A stretch of 64,000 bases of DNA from NCBI GenBank assembly GCA_022828595.1, contig JAKGHH010000005.1, positions 23,263,875 through 23,327,874 of the forward strand, read 5' to 3'. Both the position numbers and the translations under genes were made by a program. Below the pieces are notes generated by a model. The model did no database searches, was not told the origin of the DNA, and saw only the letters and a program-made list of their open reading frames with translations. Below, one piece after another: positions 35,230 through 46,900 of the stretch. Source of the stretch: Nelumbo lutea (taxonomy: Eukaryota; Streptophyta; Magnoliopsida; Proteales; Nelumbonaceae). The number at the start of each line of letters is the position of its first letter. The stretch's first letter is position 1.

Positions 35230-37000
35230 ATCCGCCTAAGACATGAACAGAAACAACCTCAAATGGGGGTACTGGCACCGTAGATTGTGTTGATTCTGTA
35301 TCAGTCGCGTCTCTTACTTCGGGATTCGAGGTTGGGGTCTCTTGAACAACACCCATGAATTCTCACTCCTCTAAAATCAGTGAGCTTGGTTGACGATTAA
35401 CTAGTGCCTGCTCTGGGTCCACTGCATGACCCTGAGGAGGAGCCATAACATGACGCAGGTGGGGACTCACCCACATGAACATTTGGAGGCCCCCAAACAA
35501 CGAGCACATGTAGGCGAATTGGAGGGACTTACAAGCATGAACCCCTCCCATACCCTACAATAGGGAACCGTGAATTTCCTGGGAATGCCAAATCATGCCT
35601 TCAGGTCCAAAATACATCCTCCCCTACATTTCGAAGACACTGAGTGCCTATGTCATCATAGCCGAGTTGGTGGAGGATCCTATCGGGACAACAGCCTACA
35701 ACTTGGGCTTCGCCGGTGCGGTCCAAGTATGCGATGACACCAGGCCAAAGAATAAGACATGCCATGCCCATAATGGGATGTGTCACCTCCATACATTTCT
35801 AGTCATTGTCCTCAGGAACAACGGTGCCAGTGCAAAACGGCATGCAATGCCGAACAACTCGGGTATAGGGCCTCCACATGAAACCTTCAATTGATGCCAG
35901 CTTGAGCTCAATCTCATTCACCCCAACTTGCTTATGCCTACTAGCACGAAGCCGACAATTCCCCCAACAGACTTCCAATCATTGATCCTCTATTTCATCC
36001 CCATCCATCCCTGGTAACTCTCATAAGAGAAAGGCGTCAGGGCGTGACATGTACAAAAAGGGGAAAATGTAATTGATCCATGTTTTACAACTCGGATCCA
36101 TCACCTGTTGGACTGTGTCATCCATCTGTTCGTACAAATATCCCAAAAACATCGATGCCAATGGGAGTTGAAGACCGCTGGAAGCGAGCACGACAAGCAG
36201 AAACAATACCGTGCATAGACTGTAATCAAGAAGCCCAGGGAAGAGGAAACGGGACACGATGTACAAAATGAATATAGAAAGATCGCACTGGTTATTTTCC
36301 TCGTACCGTCGCATCCCCTACCTTTAGTTTTGAACCAACAAACAATCCATGCCTCAAGCGGCATTTTACCCCGAGTGGTTGACTGATCCACCTGGGCCTT
36401 GAACGCAAAAATCTTGCCCAAAAGCTCCTCATAGAGCCCTGAAAGATTGGTACGGAGACTGCAAATGATGGGCAGACACTGACCCACCGATGGATAATGT
36501 CAATAAGGCAACCACATCTTCTACAATTATGCCAAACTCACTGAATGCACCCACAAACGTGTGAGTGCGGCAACACCAATGCTCCAAAAGGGGTTTCACA
36601 TAACTTACCCCCTCCTTCCCGGGAAGATCCAGGAAACAATCTACAAAGCGCAAGAGGCCGGCGTCCTGTAGTAGACGACAATACATCGGATTTTCTAAGA
36701 TGTAGTGAGCCCAACCCGAATAACTAACCAAGGACTTTGAATTATCGGTCATTGGTTCCTAACACTTATACGACACAAAGTGGCCTATGCGCCCATACAA
36801 ACAGACCAACTCACTTCCATCAATGGCATCCAAAAGCCCCTTCCTCCCCCCCTAACACTAGCATAGGAGGCCAGAAGCCCTTACCGCCATCGGCCACCCT
36901 AGCCGCTTCACGTTTGGACAGCATTTATGTTGTATCCATGACTCTGACAAACTCAAGAAATAGGCATTTGTTCTTCATTTTGCGAGGGCCATGGTAAATT
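35230..37000 (-). pseudogene. Plant mobile domain (PMD) gene remnant
   Basis: Read on the minus strand from 37000 downwards, successive frames resemble PMD (aminotransferase-like, plant mobile domain) proteins. N-terminus: MDTT, then GKGFWPPM and CLYGR. Core: 36752-36429 with LENPMYCRLLQDAGLL, LLEHWCCRTHTF and FGIIVEDVVALL, the PMD signature 'W...THTF...I.LEDV..LL'. Then 36487-36021 with LPLASMFLGYLYEQMDD and 35792-35601 with AYLDRTGEAQVVGCCPDRIL. The tail is S/T/P-rich (TDTESTQSTVPVPP). Stops and frameshifts break it throughout. PMD proteins act in chromatin silencing and meristem function, and are often carried by transposons. An homologous copy lies antisense in the element at 57386-62875. 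Confidence 0.7.
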
Positions 37001-37119
37001 GATAGGGAGAAATGAAGGAAGAGATTGAGAATAGTTGCTAGAATGGCAAGGATGGAAACAAAGAGAGCAAATGGTCGAGATTAACAAAGAACGCAAAAAT
37101 GAAAAGATGCAAGCGTATA

Positions 37120-37620
37120 GTTCCATAACTCATCTAACGCTTGCAATGAGTTCATAACTCATTAGACGTCTACAATGAGTATATAACTCATCGCATGACT
37201 GCAACAAATTCATACTCGAAACAAATCTGCGATGAACTTTAGACACGCACAAATCTACGATGAACTTTAAACACGCACAGATTTGCAAGGAGCTTTAGAC
37301 ACACGCGGAATTGCGATAAATTTAAAATCATTACAGAGCCACAAAATCACTATAGACTAGGAATAAATATCAGTTACACATGCATCTTTAAATTACGCAT
37401 GTGACAAGATGCCCCATGGACCTACTAAAGGTGCGCCTACTAAACAATGACGTCACTTGTGTCACGTTGGTAAAATGGGTCACGAAAGAAAGTATCACAT
37501 GTGGATTATGGGAATTCATGCGTGTATTGATTCTTCATTCGTATCTTTGTCTTTCCAAAGCATATCCCATTACGTCTCTTAAAATTACCTTTCCTATACA
37601 CCTTGCATTTCTGATACTTT
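37120..37620. repeat. LTR-like stretch with degenerate short repeats
   Basis: Contains repeated words around tgcgatgaactttagacacgcac and atgagtNcataactcat, then tgacgtcacttgtgtcacg and tcacatgtgga. Similar words occur in the same order in the Gypsy LTRs at 57480-57720 and 62340-62570. It lies just beyond the start of the PMD remnant, as would be expected of a diverged 3' LTR of the same kind of element. Ends are not definable. Confidence 0.4.
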
Positions 37621-38118
37621 GAACATTGGTTTAAGGTTCAAAATATCAACATGATACACAATACATGTCATATCATATTCATGCCCAAAGACATGGACAA
37701 GTAGATTAAACTTACCTATATATTTATAGTAGCATTTGTTATTTTTATTAGATTTGTGCATTTCCCCCAAAATATAAAGAAAATTTCAACAGTACAGAAA
37801 ACATATTGATTATTTGAAGAAATAAAATTATTTAAATAAATTAAATATACTAAATAAATAACAATTTCTGTTGAAACTTTGGTTAGATCTATGATGCTTT
37901 AAGTAACATTTTACCGTTTGTGTTGATAAACGGTACAGTACAGAAAACATCAGAATTTGGTGCTTCAATTTATTTATACAAATTGAATGCTTAATCAGTG
38001 TTGATACATTTTCAGTAAAGTTATTTTCTGAGAAACATCTATGCCACCAAAAGGACAGGATCATAAAGGGCTTCGATCAATAAAAACCCGCACATGAATT
38101 TGTTAAATAGCCACCTAA
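37621..38118. other. No gene recognised
   Basis: AT-rich intergenic sequence. Nothing supported. Confidence 0.4.
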
Positions 38119-38416
38119 TTGGTTACCACGTCTGACAAATTCATTGGTTATAAGATTTTTCGATATCATAATCAACCCATATTTTATGATATCTAAATGT
38201 TCGACTCATGGTATTGTTGATTATAATGCATCTCTTCACGTAAACCAGTAAAATTGGCATTTCTGATACCTTCTTCATAGTTATTCAACCTTTAGACCCA
38301 CTGCAATTGCTTACCACATGTATGATACAGGTTGATTGGTTACAAGTTTTTCCAGTATCATAGTCCAAACATATTTTATGATACCAAAATGTTCTCGGCT
38401 GATTATAATGCATCCC
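38119..38416. repeat. Diverged direct repeat with conserved hairpin
   Basis: Two related units (38119-38233 and about 38307-38416, period ~188) each contain an inverted repeat around catattttatgat: gatatcataa/ttatgatatc in the first and gtatcata/tatgatac in the second. The arm bases change together between copies. Confidence 0.45.
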
Positions 38417-40609
38417 ATACAATCCATTAGGCTGAGTTTGGAAGGTGCGAATAGTGTAAAACCTTATATTTTGTATTATTTTGTATGTATTTACGCTGTA
38501 CATATTTGCATTTGTACTCTTGCAAAACTGAGCCTTAAAAGTGCACAGTCCACAGTCACTGCTCAGAACCAGACTAGACATTTGGCGTGTATGGACAACC
38601 AAAGTGCTAAGGTGGACTAGTATTCTGTCCCTGCTCTTAGACGGATAGATGCCTAGGCTATATTTTGGGATTAAACTTTGCCAACAGAAACCTTTTTCTC
38701 ACGGATGTACTTGAACCAAGAAACAAAATAAGAATACTTACAAAAGGCGCAAACAAATAAGCCTATTTATCATCGGCAGTTTATTTTTCTTCTTTTATGG
38801 GGGGGTGAGACGTGAGTCAGAGAGAAAAGATGAAGCAAAACGATATCAAGCCACATATTCAGGTCCTGCTGAGCAAAATATACAGCAGCAATACCTGAGA
38901 ACAGGTTACATAACACAACCAACATATCAGCCATCACGTGCCATAAAACATCCCAACCCAACAAAACAACCCCAAGCCAAAATAAATTGATGTGATTCTC
39001 TCCAATCCCAAACTTCCGAGTCAGTTGGGCGACCCCAGCTCCAACTCAACACAACTGGTACAGTGCGAGTCCCCCATGTTAACCCAGGTACAAAACATAT
39101 CTTATTTACCTTGACAACTAACATGTTCCAACTTACCACATACCATGGCCTCACACATCATGAAATTTCTATATAGACAGCAGTGAAAGCAAGCAGCACT
39201 CACTGATCTAAGGTTATATTTACAGTTTGACCAAAAGAACAAATCCACCTATAAAACCAGAATACCTTGAGAACCAGTTGAGTCAATGGAAGACATGAGT
39301 TCAGCTGGGCTTTCATCTTACATCACCCAACAAGAAAACCAGAATTCCTTCATCGAGTGGTTTCCATCAGAGGCACCGTGATAAAAAATGGCAATATTAG
39401 GATGATGATGATGATGGTATTTGTTATCTCTGTCGTCATCTTTGGCCAAGAGAAGGATTGGAACTTCTTCAAGCCACCAAACAGGCATAAAACCTCACTA
39501 TCTGCATCATTCAGATCAACTTCCTCTATGATTTCTCAAAAAGAAAGATTTTCTCCTGCTATTACTTTCTTACATTGATCATCTGTCTAGAAACAAGAGA
39601 TTTTGTCCAGTCCCTGGACTCAAACAACCTGGGCCTTGAAGCTTGGAAAATACGACAACAGCGTACCCCAACAAGGAAAAGACCCACAGTTACACTGCAA
39701 AATGGTAAAAGAGGCAACCCCAACACCAAATCAGGTTGGCATGCTTGTCCAAAGCTGCAAGGGAGGTAAATCACGCTGGTGAGAGTTTGTAAGGTTTTGA
39801 CAGCACCTTGTTTTACAACATTAAGTTAATATTGTATATAATACAAAGCCTACATAACCAAAATATTATCAACTTAAAATTGAAATAAGAAAAACAAACC
39901 ATAACTTGCAGATTACAGTATAAGATGGTCCCACAACAACCAAGGCAATCACACAGATAAAAGATCTCGAGTAGCAATACTCTCAACATAAGAAAATAAT
40001 TACCAAATAAATTGTATATGTGATTTTCTATGCCATAAAACATCCAGTAAGCACAACTGACACAATTTGTAGTACAGGAAAAACACGAAATGTAGTTGAG
40101 GGTTCTAATATACATAGAAACAAAGTGAACAAAGCACCCCCCCCCCGGCAAATACACAACACATACAGAAAAGACAAAATTAGACCATTTGATACAGGTG
40201 AAATAAAGAATTTTCTCCACTAATCAACAACACTGATAAGTAGTACCACTTGATAGAGTGCATGAATTAGGTAGGGCTTTTGGAAAACGAAAAAAGGTCT
40301 CCACTAATCAAATAGGTGCATATTAATAAATGGTTAGCTTGACCCACACCATATTTTACACCAACATGCAACATTCAAGTCCTTGATCTTGCCCATCATA
40401 AACATATAGGTCAGTAACTATTATTCACGTTGATGTATATTAATCAAAAAACTTGTTCCATTTGATGAATTGGTTAGCCATACAAACTACAAGTGCAAGG
40501 TAAGATAATGTGCCTGAGTGAAGTGAGGTACAACCTTCGAATAAATTAAATGTATAATAAAACACAAATGTAAATTCATAAAAGTAAAATACTAAAAAGC
40601 GTATAAGTT
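38417..40609. other. Intergenic, nothing recognised
   Basis: No convincing coding frame on either strand and no recognised repeat. The texture (39000-39800) could be untranslated or intron sequence, but there is no supporting motif. Short features are a gatgatgatgatg run near 39400 and a C11 run at 40136. Confidence 0.4.
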
Positions 40610-40690
40610 CAATTGTTAGGGCATCAAGTTATTAATACAAGGTCGTATGTAGTCTTGAAGGTTCAAGTCCCACATAGGTTTAAAACTGTT
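40610..40690 (+). repeat. SINE-like tRNA-derived head
   Basis: ttgttagggcatcaagttat...gaaggttcaagtccc resembles a degenerate A box and a good B box (GGTTCAAGTCC) about 50 bases apart. No cloverleaf closes well, so it is probably a SINE head or tRNA pseudogene. Confidence 0.4.
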
Positions 40691-40719
40691 TCTAAACACC
40701 ACAAGCTACAACATACAAG

Positions 40720-41660
40720 ATAAATTACCACATCATCTAAAAGCCTTGTCCCAATTATATAGGGTCAACTTCAAAAATCCTGTTTCACCATTCCATTCTG
40801 TCCAATGCCATATACCTCAACAAATTATGGGCATTTAAATCATTTCTTAGTATCAACCAAAATCATTTTTTGTTCTAACCCTAGCACTTCTTAAAGGTGT
40901 TGTAGATGGTCTTCTATGAACATGACCAAACCACCTCAATCTACTTTCTCTCAATTTATCACCTTTCGGAGCTATTCCTAGGTTCCTTCATATCACTTCA
41001 TTTCTGACACTATTCTTTCTAGATGTACCAGTAATTCATCTAAGCATACAAATTTCTGCCACACTCATTTTTGGACATACTATTTTGTAACTCCAAACTA
41101 AATAGTTTATCTTCGGACTGAATTTTTCTTTTAGCCGAAGTTGTATTTTTTGTTTTTGATGAATTTAGCCAAAGTTGTATTTTCCTATCACATAGGACTA
41201 CTCCAGATGCACCACTCCATTTTGCCTATCCTGCTCCAATTCAAGTGAGTGGCATCCTCCTCAATCTCCCCTTTGTTATGAATTAAAGGAGAAAGTCGCA
41301 CCTAGTTATCTCTTGATCTCCAATACTAAGTGTATCCTGGTTTACACTCCTATTATTATTAAATTTACATTGCATATATTCTGTTTTAGTCCTACCTAGT
41401 TTAACCTCTTGTTTCTATTGTACTTATCCATAAACCTAATTTTACATGTAATCTTCCATTAATTTCACCATTTAATACTATAAATAGAGACCAAGAGCTG
41501 GCCCTTGATGAAGACCCAATTGTAACTGCAAAATCCTATGTCTGTCCAACAAGTGCTCTAACATTGGATTTCGCAACCCATAAATTAGCTTAATTAGCTC
41601 CACGTACCTATTTGGTACTCCTTTCTTTACCAAAACCCACCATATTACCTCTCTAGGAAC
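40720..41660 (-). pseudogene. RTE-type LINE reverse transcriptase remnant
   Basis: Minus-strand frames, shifted several times, give in order FDRVPREVIWWVLVKKGVP, the RT segment ending LGLHQGPAL (family: GLHQGSALSPYLF), then RTKTEYMQCKF and HLNWSRIGKMEW, and lastly RNEVI, NLGIAP and KLRESRLRWFGHVHRR. This order is diagnostic of the C-terminal half of plant RTE-clade LINE ORF2, which reverse-transcribes RNA at a nicked target. The FADD catalytic box falls in a deleted or decayed stretch. No full frame survives. Confidence 0.75.
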
Positions 41661-42420
41661 TCTATTAATTTTTTAGCTTGTGTTAATGGTTGATCCTCCT
41701 GGCATAAATTTCCTATTGATCAAAAATAGAATACACTACATATTCAAACATCTAGTTCAAGGTGAAATGCCTGGGTTCAGGTGAAATGCACACAACAAAT
41801 GAGCCTCACCTGTGAACCTGAGCATCCCCCTAAAATAGTGATTTAAACAGCCAAAGAATCTTCTGCATGGCAATGGGGTTGTTCTTGACCCCCACATGCT
41901 CCTACTTTATCCACCATTCATGGAACAAATTGCAGCTTAGAAGTTAGAACCTTGCCAAAAAGACAAATTAAGCCCCCTGCTTAACTATAAATTATTCAAT
42001 CAACATATTTTAAGAAGATTGGATTTGGATGTAAGTGATAAGAAATTATTCAATTGTCCCAATATAGTAGGGACAAGGCTTAGATGATGATTATGATATT
42101 TTAAGATCGTATTATTTGGGAAAGCTCTACTATAAAGTGGGTTTTAGGGTGATGTAGACTGGGAAAGTTAACTGTGAACACAGTAATCCAAAAGATTACT
42201 CACTCAATAAATGGTTTCAAGTAGCCATAAGATTCCACCATGTAGTGGATATCAGTTGGGTTGTCAGTTGTCTAAAGAGCTTCTCTACTAGATCCAACTC
42301 AGAAACCCTTTCCAATATACGCATGGGATCAAATCATCAAATTCTGATATCACCTTCACCAACCACAAACAAGTAAGCATTCTTATGAAAGGAAAGAAAA
42401 AAAAGAAAATATATACACAA
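41661..42420. other. No gene recognised
   Basis: Intergenic. A short dispersed duplication (ggttcaggtgaaatgc-like) near 41760-41800 is the only pattern noticed. Confidence 0.4.
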
Positions 42421-42486
42421 AGGCTGTGTTTCGTTTGAAGGAAAAAGTAGGGAAACGAAGGGACCTTGTATATAGGTTTCCCTACC
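42421..42486 (+). repeat. Half copy of a palindromic MITE
   Basis: aggctgtgtttcgtttgaaggaaaaagtaggg and following bases match the complete foldback element at 56922-57010 up to ggtttccctacc, where a different repeat begins. Confidence 0.6.
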
Positions 42487-42487
42487 A

Positions 42488-43357
42488 CAGTGTTTTAAAA
42501 GCACAAGGTGCAAAAAAAGCGCAAGGTAAGGCGCGTGCCTTTTTTAAGCAAGCCGCAAAAATACAAAATATTGCTAAAAAATCAAAAAAATGTCAGAAAT
42601 TTCAAAAAATGCAATATATATATATATATTAAACATAATATTAATAAGAAAATATAAACTTAAATTTTAAAAATATTTGTTTAAAAAACCTATTATATAA
42701 AATTAAAATACATAAACATTGCATGTAAAGCATATTCAAATGAAAATTTAAAAATAAAATCAAGCATATAAAACATTTTCAAACATGTAAAGCCCACAAT
42801 CTCTTTTTTTTCCTCAATTGCATTACTTCAAGTAGCTAATGTGATGTAAAACATATTACATTCCTAATTCTATGTACGCCTTTGTGCCACACCCCTCGAG
42901 GCAAGTCCAAACAAGTCCATGTTTGGGTCTTAAATTCTTAATTCTAACAAATAAAGGGGCTGACCCCTATTTTTGTTATAGGAAAAGAAAAAAAAAAGAA
43001 AAGGTGGAAGAAGGAGAAGAAGAAGAAATGTGTTGATTAAACAAAATTTTAAGTTCTTCCCTTACTTATTGGTTCAGATTTTGAAGTCATTGAGGGTTCA
43101 ATACAGCAGTTAGCAATGTTTGTGTTGATTAAACCCTAACAAATAAGAAAATAATAAAAAGAAATTAGCTTATAAACACAAAAAAATGAACATTTTTCTT
43201 TAATAATGTCTATTTTATAATTATAATCTCAGAAAAATAACAATATAAAAGTATTTTATTACACAGTATGCAAAACTGCTTTTCAACCAGGCGAGGTGAG
43301 CCTCCAAGGGAACCATGTCGCCTAGGCTCCCGCCTAGGTGTCACCTTGACAACAATG
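42488..43357. mobile_element. Probable non-autonomous DNA transposon
   Basis: The ends are imperfect inverted repeats: CAGTGTTTTAAAAGCACAAGG at the left, and CATTGTTGTCAAGGTGACACC as the complement of the right end, both with GC-rich 'gcgcaaggcgcg / cctaggcg' subterminal parts. The interior is AT-rich with no coding frame. No clear target duplication was found, so the superfamily is open (hAT-like guess). Confidence 0.45.
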
Positions 43358-43524
43358 GCACTACTTTATTGACATAACTTCCAAAAATGCTTATCTGGTC
43401 TATTCCATAAAGTGTTGCTCATCTCATGCACCGCCACATAATGCTCCCTCTCTTTCTTGTTATCAAGAGAGAGGCTTTGAAGAGAACTGAGTTAGAGTGT
43501 GAGAATCATGCTTTAATAAAATGT

Positions 43525-43610
43525 TAGGTGCCAACTCAGTTGGTAAGGTCTCAGGTTAGTTGTAGCAGAGACTCAGGATCAAATCCTGCCTTCACCAGGG
43601 TTCAGAAAAT
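43525..43610 (+). repeat. SINE-like tRNA-derived head
   Basis: ggtgccaactcagttggtaagg (A-box-like) and ggatcaaatcctgcc (B-box-like) lie about 45 bases apart. No full tRNA fold; probably a SINE fragment. Confidence 0.45.
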
Positions 43611-43936
43611 AAACAGGGAGAAAGAGGCTAAGCTTAATTTCAACAATTAACCATCTCCAGAATTATCCTGCCCAGACCATTAAAAAATCTATAATGCTAA
43701 TTTGATTGGAAGTGAGGCAATCATGGAAAAACTTACTGATTATATTCACATATAGAAAAATAGACATACTCTTGGAATGAATAATCAAATAACATGACTA
43801 CTTCAATGCATTTAAATGACTGTTTTAAAGACACTTTAGAATTCTCGTTCATGAAAAGATGAAATTTTCTGTTATTAATAAAAGAGATAAAAAGATGAAA
43901 TTCATAAAGAAAAATACACTTACAAGCTTAACAGTA

Positions 43937-43975
43937 CTATGAACCAGAACCCAACTTCTGAACCCATACTTGTTT
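43937..43975 (-). CDS. UPF3: UPF3 last coding exon
   Basis: 39 bp after the acceptor ttcttgcag. It encodes KQVWVQKLGSGS and a TAG stop, matching the invariant plant UPF3 C-terminus. Too short to be found as a free-standing frame. Confidence 0.88.
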   Translation of the reverse strand, partial: KQVWVQKLGSGS

Positions 43976-46900
43976 CTGCAAGAAAATTTGGTGCAAGTTA
44001 AAGCCAATTAACCAAATAAGATAAAACCTAGAAACAAAAATAACATGTTTTGCCCAATCAAAGTGGGGGTAATATATATGTACAATAGGTGACAAGATAA
44101 AGAGAGATTTCCCACTTAAAAGGAAGTAAAAGAATAAATACTAAGTAATAAAAGAGAAAAATTATAGGTGCATGTTATACAGAAATTATATGTTGTAAGG
44201 ACACCTCATGGGAACCATAGCCAGTAGCATTTCCCCTTTTGGAAGGTTTTCCATCACTCGTACTAAGGGAATTTCCATCAATATCCTTCCCTCCATGCAC
44301 TGATCCACGGCGACTAATATGCCTATGTGAACCTGAATAATAAAGCAGATGTCACTTGCAACCAAGAACATAAAAACCAACTGTCTTAAAAGAATTATAC
44401 TCAAAAATTGTATTCAGCTTATGGTTTTGACAACATAGCTAACCGTTCTCTGCAGAAGAAAAATTGCTCCGACCACTTCCAATGGTTTTCACTTCACCTT
44501 TGCTTGCATGGTGAATCTCAGATTTTACTTCATGACTACAAGAATCATATGCAGAAGATACATTGCCACCACGTCCTACTCGAGAATTGTGAACAGATGC
44601 TTCCTGGCTTCGTGCTTTCCCACTGGGAAAAAATGATTTATTACCAGATTCTGGCTCATCCAACATATCATCCCCAAGTTTACCAGCTCCAGGAGCCACA
44701 AGCTGATTTATGGTCATGCCTTCTAAAGAATCTGACAGCACTTGTGTGGGTCCAGAAAAGGAGGATGACGATGAGTCATCACTGGCATGTGATATATCTG
44801 AACGACGAAGAGGTGTCCAGACTCCTCGGTCAGGTCTATCCTTGTTTCTAGCACGTTTTTCTTGCTTCTCGTTCACTGACGAAACTCCATGTACATCATT
44901 CACAGTAACCTTATCGTCTTGTATCCTTTTCATCTCAGTATCACAACTACTTGCAGCCTGTGAAATGCTAGAAAGGTGGTCTTTCAAAACAGAACGCATT
45001 GTGGTGGGCCGAGGTGGGCGCTTTTCCTTCTCTAAATTCATGGTCTGGGACTGTTGATCAGATTGGATTGCTGTAGTTGATTGACCCTGGCGTGCTTCCT
45101 TTGATAGTATACTTCTGATCATCCTTCCACTAACATCACGCCGTTGGCTCTGTTTGAAAGCAGTTGAATTTGGTGAGTTTCTTATTGGAGATATTACACT
45201 CTGTTGTTGTGATACACCCACCTCAGGCGCCTATACAAGGCATTAAGACACTTGCAAGTATTAAAAGATTTTCATCAAAAAATATGGAAAAAACAAGGTA
45301 CTGCCAATAACTGAATCACACAATGGACGAGTAAGCAACCTTTAACCATAAAAGTTGTAAGAAATGGAGAGAGAAACAGAGATGGAGAGATTACATTAGG
45401 AATTTCTCGCTCTTTCCCTTTCAGAAGCAGGACCTTCTTCTTTCCAGTATCAGCAGAACCAGTAGCTGTTGAAATAGCTCCATCAGTTTTAGGGACTGAA
45501 AATATAGAAGGAAAAGATATACAGAACACCCAAAAAGGGTAAATTACAAATACACCTAGGATTTCCAGTAATAACAAATAGCCACCCCAGGTTTTTCAAA
45601 TTGCTATGGACTTGCTTCAAATTATTTGGTAACTACAGAAACTCTCAATTTGCCAAAAAGCATGTGCCCCATGATATATTTAAACTCTCCAAAACAATTT
45701 TAACCTTGTCAATTATATGGTACCTTAAAATATCCTCAAGTACCAAACTACCCTCTGGCACATTGGTTGAATACATTAGATTAATAATTAAATCTCTAGT
45801 TTATTAGTGCGTATTAAATTGAACTCAATTAAAATGGCACTGAAATCAATTAGATTGGAGATTACAGTTACTTTGGTTACGAATCCAAAGTTTCCACAAT
45901 TGGCTAGGGGGCGACATGGAATTTTCCAAGAATCTTTTTTTCTTAATGTTTCTGATATTTTGCTGATACATTTGCAGTATTTAAAATTTGAATGATAGAA
46001 TATAAATTTAAGGTTTAAAAATTTTAGAATATCATCAGAAACATTATGATATTTCATTAAAATCACCATATTTATTATAAACCTTTTCCTGAAAAAAAAA
46101 ACAAATGAGGATTCAGTGATTGGATGATTAGTTTACTATTTTAACATGATTCGCTCACTAAGTCATTATAATTAAAAAAAAAAAGAAATAAGAAAAAGAA
46201 AACTGCATACGACTACAAAACTGAATTCTCAATCTAATCAAAATGTTTAGTAGCAGAAAGGACACGAGTCAAAATGGAAAGTGACACAAATAAAGAAGAG
46301 AAGATGGAAAAATAAAGAAAAAAAGCGAGAGTTTTTTTTTTTTTTGGGAAAAGGTAAGGTAAATTTTATTGAGACAGAAATAATAGTACAAAGGGACCCC
46401 CCAAGGAGAACAACTTGGCAGGGGAGCAGCCAAATCAATGCAAGATTACAGAAGATAAGTTCCTAAAATTCATCCTAGCCCCCAACTGGGAGGGCCTGAA
46501 TCCCCTCAGATGCCGATATACAAGAAATCAGCTTTCCAAAAGAAATAGATATAAGATCCTCCAGGTCCTTGCAGATATAAGTAGCCCCCAACTGGGAGGT
46601 ACTGATTACTGCAGCCGGAATAACACCCACACAGCAGAAGCAATCTTTGACAGCCCCTGTAACACCCACCTCCACAACATCTCCTTCACTGGGGCTGGCA
46701 TAACTCAAGAAAGGCCCAGCACAGAGAGAATGATTGCAAATTCTATCAGCAATAGGGCAGTGAAGAAACATATGGCTGTTATCATCCACATCATGACCAC
46801 AGATCACACAACTCTGATCCTGGAGTTGAATCCCTCTCTAAGATAGATGGGCTTTAGTTAAATACCTGTCTAAAGCTGCAGCCCACACCAGGGCATTGAT

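Noticed and set aside
38770..39780. Possible gene on either strand around 39 kb
   Set aside because: Only short frames without conserved motifs or convincing splice pattern; at most untranslated sequence.
40610..40690. Functional tRNA gene
   Set aside because: Only box-like words fit; acceptor and anticodon stems do not close, and no clear anticodon is placed.
44408..45057. Plus-strand frames of 147 and 115 codons over the UPF3 locus
   Set aside because: They are antisense shadows of the large UPF3 exon, whose minus-strand reading has clear conserved motifs and splice sites.
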